From: Porphyromonadaceae bacterium | GTDB taxonomy: Bacteria; Bacteroidota; Bacteroidia; Bacteroidales; CAMTPD01 | NCBI GenBank assembly: GCA_003447595.1 | Contig: DLYT01000107.1 | Span: 3,468-9,214, forward strand | Length of the DNA: 5,747 nt | Direction: 5' to 3' | Shown here: positions 1 to 5,096 of the stretch, piece after piece | How the letters are laid out: every line of letters starts with the position of its first letter | Numbering within the stretch: position 1 is the stretch's first letter | Translations under genes and position numbers: made by a program | Notes under the pieces: model-generated | What the model was told of the DNA's origin: nothing | Databases searched by the model: none | What the model saw: the letters and a program-made list of their open reading frames with translations, nothing else

Positions 1-203
1 ACGAAGAACGGAATGGCTAGCAACGCAAAACTATCGAGGCCCGAAGCCATGCGAAGCGCAAAGGTGGTGAAGGCCGGTATGGCATCTATGTTGAGAAGCA
101 TGGTGAGTGTGCCGGCTATACCGATGCTGAATGCGATAGGCACACCAAGTATCAGCAAGATAAAGAAGCTGACGATTAATACAATTACTCCTAGTATTTC
201 CAT
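1..203 (-). CDS. dctM: TRAP transporter large permease subunit DctM (3' end outside window)
   Basis: Only the first 67 codons are present; the gene continues past the left edge. DctM-type proteins are the large inner-membrane channel subunit (usually about 425 residues, 12 or so membrane helices) that uses a sodium gradient to import an organic acid delivered by DctP. The visible part starts MEILGVIVLIVSFF, has a first hydrophobic helix at about residues 3-28 ending in LGVPIAFSIG, and reaches LLAIPFF at 61-67, a typical motif of this family. ATG at 203-201 is chosen because it gives the usual family N-terminus directly before helix 1. It lies 19 bases after the dctQ stop, with no Shine-Dalgarno-like sequence, as is common in Bacteroidota. 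It is the last visible gene of uxaC-dctPQM. The family is sure; the uronate substrate is inferred from context. Confidence 0.93.
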   Translation of the reverse strand, partial: MEILGVIVLIVSFFILLILGVPIAFSIGIAGTLTMLLNIDAIPAFTTFALRMASGLDSFALLAIPFF

Positions 204-222
204 GGGTTGTAGTTGAGTTGTG

Positions 223-693
223 TTAGTTTGACTTCAGGTAATTGACCGCATTGTCGATGGTGTAATAGCTAATGAGTACGCCACTTAGCGGAAGCACCAT
301 GTATACATAGCCCAGATTGATCTGTAGCGATGCGGAGGTAACACTTAGCAAAAAGCGCGAATACACGAGCGACGATCCGCCGATAACAAGTACGGTGGTG
401 GCAAAAACAAGGGTGCAGAAGTAGATTACCATTTGTAGAATGGTCTTGTTGCGCCCTTCGCATTTTTGCAGCCAAATATCGATGGCTAGGTGTTCTTGCT
501 TTCCGGCTACATAGGCAGCACCAAGCAAGCCTGTCCAGATCAGCAAGAAGCAAGCCAGTTCGTCGGTAAACGAGCTGGGCGACTTGAGTACATAGCGGCT
601 CAATACTTGCCAAACTACATCAATAACCAATAGAGATAATATGAGGCACAAAACAACTTCGAGTGCTTTGTCTATTCTTTTTCGTATGTTCAT
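223..693 (-). CDS. dctQ: TRAP transporter small permease subunit DctQ
   Basis: This 156-residue protein matches the usual length and layout of the DctQ family, the four-helix inner-membrane subunit that pairs with DctM. Hydrophobic segments lie at about residues 11-32, 46-64, 84-106 and 127-147. Family hallmarks are visible: W28..LSRYV (31-35) at the end of helix 1, FTDELACFLLIW (42-53) leading into helix 2, LLGAAYVAGKQEHLAID (56-72) with the conserved GAA and EH, and Y129..MVLPLSG (132-138) in helix 4. The start is the ATG at 693-691, 17 bases after the dctP stop, with no clear Shine-Dalgarno sequence. The close spacing on both sides says it is co-transcribed with dctP and dctM. It is intact, with nothing odd. 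It has no substrate specificity of its own; that comes from DctP. Confidence 0.93.
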   Translation of the reverse strand: MNIRKRIDKALEVVLCLILSLLVIDVVWQVLSRYVLKSPSSFTDELACFLLIWTGLLGAAYVAGKQEHLAIDIWLQKCEGRNKTILQMVIYFCTLVFATTVLVIGGSSLVYSRFLLSVTSASLQINLGYVYMVLPLSGVLISYYTIDNAVNYLKSN

Positions 694-710
694 GGTATTG
701 TGGTTGTGAT

Positions 711-1691
711 TTATTGTCCTAAGGTTTGAATTGCCGAGATGATTCCGTTCAGCTTCTTGTTTTGCTTATACCGTTCGATCAGCGGACGTGCCATTTCGAT
801 AAAAGGTGCCTTGTCGGGATAGTTGATTTGCATCCCTTTTTCTTTGGCCTCTTGGAGCGATTCTTGTTCTTGCGCGGCCCAGAGTTTCCGTTGATACTGT
901 ACCGATTCTTTCATCGCTTTGCTCATCCACTCTTTCTCTTGACTCGAAAGACTGTTCCATGCCGTTGTACCGATAATAAGTAGGTCGGGAAGCATGGTGT
1001 GTTCGTTGATCGAATAGTATTTGCAAACTTCATGATGGAAGGCCGTAGATATGGAAGGTGCGTTATTTTCGGCACCGTCTACCACGCCACTTTGTAAGGC
1101 TGTATAGAGTTCGCCCCAATCTACGGGTGTGGCCGAGCCTCCGAAGATGCGCATCATCTCTACCGATACAGGTGTTTTCATTACGCGTATCTTTAAGCCT
1201 TTAAGGTCGGCCGGAGTATTGATCGGTTTGTTTACGGTGTAGAAACTGCGTGCTCCCGAGTCGTAGTATCCGAGGCCCACAAAGCGATATGGTTCGGTAG
1301 CTTTGAGCAACGAAGCACCGATCTCACCGTCGAGTACCTTGAAATAATGTTCGCGCGAGGTGAAAAGGTAGGGCAAACCAAATACCTTGTATTCGTCGAC
1401 AAAGTTTTCGAGCGCGCCCGACGATACTTTGGTGATGTCGAGACTCCCTATTTGTAGGAGTTCGATGCACTGAGTCTCAGACCCGAGTTGTCCGCCCGGA
1501 TAAATCTGTAGAGACAGACGTCCGCCCGACAACGTCTCGAGACGCTCGTTCATATATACCATGCCTTGGTGTACCGAGTGTGTTTCGGGCAATCCGTGGG
1601 CAAGTTTTAATGTTTTGTGTTTTTCCTGGCTATTGTTGCACGATGCAAGGCAAAGAACAGAAAAAGCCAGTGTGATGACATTTCTGATCAT
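711..1691 (-). CDS. dctP: TRAP transporter substrate-binding protein DctP, predicted lipoprotein, probably uronate-binding
   Basis: This 326-residue protein is a DctP-family (TRAP) solute-binding protein, which captures an organic acid in the periplasm and passes it to DctQM. Family features include KLAHGLPETHSVHQG (29-43), YPGGQLGSE (64-72), ARSFYTVNKPI (147-157), LKGLKIRV (163-170), and W192GELYTALQSGVVDGAENN210. R169 lies where the family has the arginine that grips the substrate carboxylate; R148 and N209 are further likely pocket residues. The N-terminus is a short signal with lipobox LASC (15-18), so C18 should be lipid-modified rather than the protein being soluble. After the cysteine comes NNSQEKHK, with no acidic surface-export signal. 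The start ATG overlaps the uxaC stop as ATGA, implying translational coupling. Adjacent uxaC makes D-glucuronate or D-galacturonate the best substrate guess; this is inference. Confidence 0.94.
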   Translation of the reverse strand: MIRNVITLAFSVLCLASCNNSQEKHKTLKLAHGLPETHSVHQGMVYMNERLETLSGGRLSLQIYPGGQLGSETQCIELLQIGSLDITKVSSGALENFVDEYKVFGLPYLFTSREHYFKVLDGEIGASLLKATEPYRFVGLGYYDSGARSFYTVNKPINTPADLKGLKIRVMKTPVSVEMMRIFGGSATPVDWGELYTALQSGVVDGAENNAPSISTAFHHEVCKYYSINEHTMLPDLLIIGTTAWNSLSSQEKEWMSKAMKESVQYQRKLWAAQEQESLQEAKEKGMQINYPDKAPFIEMARPLIERYKQNKKLNGIISAIQTLGQ

Positions 1692-3091
1692 AGGTTAAAA
1701 TATTTCTTAGCATTATTGTAGCAGATATCTTCCACCATTTGTCCGATAAAGTTGATTTCGGATATTGGTAGTTCTCCTTTTTCAAGGTCTTCGCCGATCA
1801 GGTTGCAAAGGATTCGGCGGAAGTATTCGTGGCGCGGATAGGAGAGGAAGCTGCGCGAGTCGGTGAGCATGCCTACAAATCGGCTCAAGAGACCTAGTGC
1901 CGAAAGGTCGTTGATTTGTTTACGCATTCCTTCCTTCTGGTCGAGGAACCACCACGCTGATCCGAATTGCATTTTGCCGGCTACCGAACCGTCGTTATAA
2001 TTGTATGCATTGGTGATAAGCAGTTCGTTGTCGCGAGGGTTGAGGTTGTAGATTACCGTCTTTGCTAGTTTATCGGCCTCGGTAAGTCGGTCAAAGAAAC
2101 GAGAGAAGTGAGCGGCTTGTTCCTTGTCGCCGATGGCATCGAATCCGGTATCGGCTCCTAGTTTGCGAAACATCTTGGTATTGTTGTTGCGCGTGGCTCC
2201 GATGTGGAATTGTTGTGCCCAGTCTTTTTCGGCATCCATTACTGCCAGGTGATAAAGCATTCCGGCCTTGAAGGTATTTACATCCTCTTGTACCAGTGTT
2301 TTTCCCGTGCGTACGTTGTCGAATATGGCTGCGAGTTGTGCGTCGGTAAATGGTTCTCCGTAGAATCTGTCGATACTATGATCCGAGATGCGGCAGCCAA
2401 CCGAGGCAAAGAAGTCGTGTCGTTGCTTCAATGCATCCAGCAAATCGGCAAACGTAACGATGCTTCTACCCGATGCTTGCTCGAGTTGCTCGATATACGT
2501 ATTGTAGGCTGTTGGGTTTTCTACAAGGATCGATTTGTCGGGACGCCAAGTTGGCAATACACGTGTCGTGCAGCTACCGGCAGCTATTTGCTGATGGTAT
2601 TCGAGCGAGTCGGCCGGATCGTCTGTGGTGCATACGACTTCAACTTTCATGCGTTGCATGATCGCTTGTGCCGAGAAAGCATCTGTTTGTAACAGTGCAT
2701 TCCCTGCTTCGTATATTTCGGCGGCAGATGCCGGATTGAGCAACTTATCGATGCCAAAAACTCGCTTCAACTCGAGGTGTGTCCAATGGTAAAGCGGATT
2801 GCGCATGGTGTAGGGAACGGTTTCTGCCCATTTGCAGAACTTATCAAATGCAGGTTTGTCTCCTGTGATAAAAGATTCATCTACGCCATTGGCGCGCATA
2901 GCTCTCCATTTATAATGGTCGCCTCCAAGCCAAATTTCTGTCATGTCTCCGAAGCGTTTGTTCTCTGCAATTTGCTTCGGATCGAGGTGACAATGAAAGT
3001 CCACGATCGGCATGTTTGCCGCGTGTGAATGATATAAATGTTTTGCTGCTTCGTTGTGCAGCATAAAATTATCTCCCATAAATGTGTTCAT
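1688..3091 (-). CDS. uxaC: Uronate (glucuronate/galacturonate) isomerase UxaC
   Basis: UxaC interconverts D-glucuronate with D-fructuronate and D-galacturonate with D-tagaturonate in the cytoplasm, the first step of hexuronate catabolism. It is a zinc-dependent amidohydrolase-superfamily barrel. Using the ATG at 3091 gives 467 residues, close to the roughly 470 of the E. coli enzyme, and an N-terminus MNTFMGDNFML that fits the family pattern MxxFMxxxFLL. Visible motifs are the metal-binding DFHCHL (31-36, H33 and H35), GGDHYKWRAMRANGV (56-70), TTDDPADSLEYH (155-166), TWRPDK (181-186), FHIGATRNNN (295-304) and GMLTDSRSFLSYPRHEYFRR (407-426). A longer reading from TTG at 3121 adds ten residues with no family support. 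It is the first gene of the operon and its stop overlaps the dctP start by four bases. The enzymes that follow in the pathway are not in the window. Confidence 0.97.
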   Translation of the reverse strand: MNTFMGDNFMLHNEAAKHLYHSHAANMPIVDFHCHLDPKQIAENKRFGDMTEIWLGGDHYKWRAMRANGVDESFITGDKPAFDKFCKWAETVPYTMRNPLYHWTHLELKRVFGIDKLLNPASAAEIYEAGNALLQTDAFSAQAIMQRMKVEVVCTTDDPADSLEYHQQIAAGSCTTRVLPTWRPDKSILVENPTAYNTYIEQLEQASGRSIVTFADLLDALKQRHDFFASVGCRISDHSIDRFYGEPFTDAQLAAIFDNVRTGKTLVQEDVNTFKAGMLYHLAVMDAEKDWAQQFHIGATRNNNTKMFRKLGADTGFDAIGDKEQAAHFSRFFDRLTEADKLAKTVIYNLNPRDNELLITNAYNYNDGSVAGKMQFGSAWWFLDQKEGMRKQINDLSALGLLSRFVGMLTDSRSFLSYPRHEYFRRILCNLIGEDLEKGELPISEINFIGQMVEDICYNNAKKYFNL

Positions 3092-3106
3092 GTCATGGTG
3101 ATTTAA

Positions 3107-3151
3107 GGATTGATATCGCAAAGTAATAATCTTTTATTAAGAAATCAATCC
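3107..3151. repeat. Nested inverted repeat in the uxaC leader
   Basis: GGATTGAT at 3107-3114 and ATCAATCC at 3144-3151 form a perfect 8-bp inverted repeat separated by 29 bases, with two more pairs possible after one mismatch. Inside it, TAATAA (3124-3129) and TTATTA (3134-3139) form a 6-bp palindrome with a 4-base loop. The inner arm ends 15 bases before the uxaC ATG. It could be a pair of operator half-sites around the promoter, or a leader RNA hairpin. An 8-bp match at this distance could also arise by chance in AT-rich DNA (roughly one in ten for a spacer this size). Confidence 0.45.
3119..3149 (-). promoter_or_regulatory. Weak Bacteroides-type promoter candidate for uxaC-dctPQM
   Basis: Reading the minus strand, ATTG at 3149-3146 lies 19 bases before TTACTTTG at 3126-3119. 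This resembles the Bacteroides primary sigma factor consensus (TTTG, 19-21 bases, TAnnTTTG) with one mismatch in each box. Transcription would start near 3113, leaving a leader of about 20 bases before the uxaC ATG. It is the best match in this spacer but not a strong one. Confidence 0.3.
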
Positions 3152-3233
3152 AGATTTTTCACTATGAATTAAACTATATTGACATATTTGGGAGTTTTTC
3201 AAATAAAGTTTAGGTCTTCATGGTATTGTATAA

Positions 3234-3725
3234 CTATTCAATTAGCTTTTGATAGATGGTAAGGTCGAGCATTTTGTCGAATTTTTGAGCGACATGCTTG
3301 ATATGTGCGCACTTATCATAGCCATTTCTTTCAAATAGTTTAATGCTCGGTACATTATCGGCTGTAATGAGTGCTACCATGTTTTTAAAGCCTGCGCAGA
3401 GAGCTTCTTGCTGTATCAATTGAAGGGTTTGTTTACCGATTCCTTTTCCCTGAAAGTCTGGTTTTATATATACGGTAACTTCTACGGTAACGTCGAATGC
3501 TTTCTTGGGTTTGAACTTAGAGAGATAACAAAAGCCGATTGGTAACTGATTGTCGAGTATCAGTGCCGAATAGTATTTGTCGTCGTTGATGGGAATAGAT
3601 GTTTCAAGTTCTTCTAGCGTGAGCGGTTCGAGGTGAAAAATAACGGTTGAGTTGGTGATATAATAGTCGTAAAGCTGTTTTACGAATGACAAGTCTTCTT
3701 TTTGCAGGCGTTTGAATCGAATCAT
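3234..3725 (-). CDS. GNAT-family N-acetyltransferase, phosphinothricin/methionine-sulfoximine acetyltransferase type
   Basis: This 163-residue protein is a single-domain GNAT acetyltransferase, transferring acetyl from acetyl-CoA to a small amine. It fits the PAT/MnaT subgroup (about 165-180 residues): IRFKRLQKEDLSFVKQLYDYY at the N-terminus, F30 after an NSTVIF stretch, EVTVYIKPDFQGKGIG (82-97) with the QGKGIG acetyl-CoA pyrophosphate loop, ALITADNVPSIKLFERNGY (118-136), and the late HVAQKFDKMLDLTIYQK (144-160) that parallels the VGxKFGxWxD block of that subgroup. E82 occupies a position usually acidic in the family. The start is the ATG at 3725-3723. It is on the uxaC strand, but 142 bases separate its stop from the uxaC start and no terminator is seen between them, so read-through is possible. 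The true substrate cannot be told from sequence; members acetylate amino-acid analogues such as methionine sulfoximine. Confidence 0.88.
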   Translation of the reverse strand: MIRFKRLQKEDLSFVKQLYDYYITNSTVIFHLEPLTLEELETSIPINDDKYYSALILDNQLPIGFCYLSKFKPKKAFDVTVEVTVYIKPDFQGKGIGKQTLQLIQQEALCAGFKNMVALITADNVPSIKLFERNGYDKCAHIKHVAQKFDKMLDLTIYQKLIE

Positions 3726-3999
3726 GTTACTTCTTTTTGTTTTGAGTGAATCTTACACTTAGAAAGATTAATGTTGTTTTGGCTTCGAATTTATTTATTT
3801 TAGTTCTATTATTAAGCATTTTCCATAAAATAATGATAAATATATTAAGTATTCGTTTCGTACAATATACGTAGTCTTGCATAATTAATACGGTTGTATT
3901 ATTTATTTATGTAATAAAATAGCTAAACATTAACAGTTTGTTTGTATTTTTATGCGTGCAATTATAGTAATTGTGTGTAATTTAAAATTGTATTTTGAA
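3726..3999. other. AT-rich divergent intergenic spacer
   Basis: These 274 bases separate the start codons of the minus-strand acetyltransferase and the plus-strand exported-protein gene, so both promoters should lie here. The DNA is strikingly AT-rich. I saw no RNA gene and no convincing coding frame. No full match to the Bacteroides TTTG/TAnnTTTG promoter pattern was found on either strand; partial matches are TAGTCTTG (3872-3879) and TAATTGTG (3968-3975, with TTTG 23 bases upstream). The main structured element is the imperfect palindrome at 3881-3906. Confidence 0.6.
3881..3906. repeat. Imperfect palindrome upstream of the small exported-protein gene
   Basis: TAATAC (3886-3891) and GTATTA (3896-3901) form a perfect 6-bp inverted repeat around the four bases GGTT. 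After one T-T mismatch the match resumes with ATAA (3881-3884) against TTAT (3903-3906), so 10 of 11 positions pair. It ends 93 bases before the ATG at 4000. It may be a regulator-binding site or a leader hairpin. Its AT-richness makes chance a real alternative. Confidence 0.35.
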
Positions 4000-4332
4000 A
4001 TGAAAAAGTTATTAACAGCTTTCGTTGGCTGTGCCTGCTTATTAATTGCAAGCTCGGCTATGGCTAACAACGGACAAACGCAAAGAGGTAAAGGGTCTGA
4101 ACAAGAAAGACAAACAATGCTAATGCTCATTAAGGCGTTGATGCAACTAGGACCTCAAGGTGAAAAGGCGAAGAATGATGTGGTGAAACAATATGTTGCG
4201 ACTTATGGATTTGAGCAGTTGCCTGACAATTCATTCGATAACAATAATCCTGATTTTAATGATGATTTATTGTTTCCAGGTATTGATGTTGGTGATTGGG
4301 AAAACGGTGGTAATATAGATATCGAATTTTAA
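4000..4332 (+). CDS. Small exported protein of unknown function with acidic C-terminal tail
   Basis: I do not recognise a family for this 110-residue protein. The ATG at 4000 is chosen over one at 3952 because it gives a clean signal peptide: MKKLLTAF, a hydrophobic core to about residue 17, and a type I cleavage site at SSAMA-NN (after A22). The mature part of about 88 residues has three zones: a polar basic start (23-38, QRGKGSEQERQ), a likely amphipathic helix (about 38-70, MLMLIKALMQLG then GEKAKNDVVKQYVATYGF), and an acidic, Asn/Asp-rich tail (71-110) with 11 acidic residues and no Lys or Arg after K63. The tail includes DNNNPDFNDD (80-89) and ends GNIDIEF. It stands alone, divergent from the acetyltransferase and convergent with bioD, and ends at its own terminator. 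It probably acts in the periplasm or outside the cell. It is a credible gene, but its function is unknown. Confidence 0.78.
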   Translation: MKKLLTAFVGCACLLIASSAMANNGQTQRGKGSEQERQTMLMLIKALMQLGPQGEKAKNDVVKQYVATYGFEQLPDNSFDNNNPDFNDDLLFPGIDVGDWENGGNIDIEF

Positions 4333-4351
4333 TAATTCATACCAGAAGCAG

Positions 4352-4395
4352 AAAACGGTTGTTTAGATCAAACTCTAGACAACCGTTTTTTTATT
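4352..4395 (+). terminator. Strong intrinsic terminator, possibly bidirectional
   Basis: Arms at 4352-4367 and 4374-4389 pair over 16 bp (one G-T wobble) around the 6-base loop TCAAAC. The core is AAAACGGTTGT against ACAACCGTTTT. On the plus strand it is followed by an unbroken run of T (4386-4392) and then a further T-rich stretch, which fits termination of the exported-protein gene 19 bases after its stop. On the minus strand the hairpin begins six bases after the bioD stop, but only the four T in the stem follow, so it should work less well for bioD. Confidence 0.9.
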
Positions 4396-5085
4396 TTATT
4401 CGCAGATAGAGGCCAATGCTGCGACATCTTCTGTTATTGTATTTCCGAGCACACGTGGCATGGTCAGATATTTCGCTTTGGGGAAGTTGCTTGACAAATA
4501 TGATTGAAAGAGTTGTTGGGTATCTTTCTCAATCACAGGATCGGCGTCTTTGTCAAAATTGTATACCAAAGCAACCACGTCTATTCCTTTCATCTTGCAG
4601 TATTCGAGGCTGAGCAGTGTATGGTTGATACTACCTAGCTTACCCGAAGTAGCTAGTATGACCGGATAGTTTTGGGCTTTTATGTAATCGGCCGTACTGT
4701 ATGTGGTTGTGATAGGAACCAATAGTCCACCGGCTCCTTCGAGTAGAACCGTTTCATATTTCTCTGCCAGTTGCTGCGTCGCTTCGGTTATTTTATCGCA
4801 ATCAATAGTTGCATTGTCTATTTGTGCGGCAAGGTGTGGCGAGCATGGAAATGTAAAAACATACGGACAGGTAAGGCCGGTTTTATCATCCTCGCAAAGC
4901 GGCTTTGCCGTGAGTTGTCGGTGTGCTTCGATATCTTCCGATATGCCCAGGCATCCGGTTTGAATCATTTTTTGACTAATGGCATGGATGCCCTTGTCGA
5001 GAAGAGCTTTCAAGATACCGGCAGTAACGTATGTTTTGCCTACGTTTGTATCAATGCCGGTAATGAAATATACGTTTTTTTTCAT
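4396..5085 (-). CDS. bioD: Dethiobiotin synthetase BioD
   Basis: BioD makes dethiobiotin from 7,8-diaminopelargonate, carbon dioxide and ATP, the penultimate step of biotin synthesis, in the cytoplasm. The 229-residue length fits the family (about 220-240). Motifs in order are the P-loop GIDTNVGKT (10-18), catalytic K39 followed by QTG (42-44), the acidic metal-binding stretch SEDIEAHR (49-56), FPCSPHLAAQ (79-88), which forms part of the substrate pocket, and EGAGGLLVPI (116-125). All expected key residues are present. The ATG at 5085 gives the standard MKKNVYFITGIDT start. It lies 11 bases after the bioC stop, so the two are co-transcribed and probably translationally linked. It is the last gene of the biotin operon, converging on the exported-protein gene and ending at the hairpin just beyond its stop. 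Confidence 0.97.
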   Translation of the reverse strand: MKKNVYFITGIDTNVGKTYVTAGILKALLDKGIHAISQKMIQTGCLGISEDIEAHRQLTAKPLCEDDKTGLTCPYVFTFPCSPHLAAQIDNATIDCDKITEATQQLAEKYETVLLEGAGGLLVPITTTYSTADYIKAQNYPVILATSGKLGSINHTLLSLEYCKMKGIDVVALVYNFDKDADPVIEKDTQQLFQSYLSSNFPKAKYLTMPRVLGNTITEDVAALASICE

Positions 5086-5096
5086 CGGATCGGATA

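Noticed and set aside
13..216. Open frame of 67 codons on the plus strand at the left edge
   Set aside because: It is the antisense of the dctM 5' end, which carries the LLAIPFF motif.
269..613. Open frame of 114 codons on the minus strand, in another frame
   Set aside because: It overlaps dctQ, whose four helices and family motifs are clear in the other frame; the alternative protein is rich in Arg, Cys and His, as expected of an out-of-frame shadow.
2204..2692. Open frame of 162 codons on the plus strand
   Set aside because: It lies fully antisense within uxaC, whose conserved motifs run through the same bases; the protein is Cys-rich and low in recognisable features.
3185..3205. Possible terminator after the acetyltransferase (TATTTG and CAAATA arms)
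   Set aside because: The stem is only 6 bp, nearly all AT, with a 9-base loop and no T run after it on the minus strand.
3745..3759. Short inverted repeat AGTG/CACT before the acetyltransferase gene
   Set aside because: Four-base arms 7 bases apart are expected by chance.
3941..3975. Promoter for the exported-protein gene (TTTG then TAATTGTG)
   Set aside because: The spacer is 23 bases instead of 19-21 and the second box has a mismatch, so it is too weak to call.
3930..4130. Open frame of 66 codons on the minus strand
   Set aside because: It overlaps the signal peptide region of the plus-strand exported protein and has a Cys-rich, featureless product; the plus-strand gene is better supported by its signal peptide and terminator.
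4080..4290. EF-hand or dockerin calcium loop in the small exported protein
   Set aside because: The Asp/Asn stretch lacks the DxDxDG spacing and the conserved glycine of those loops.
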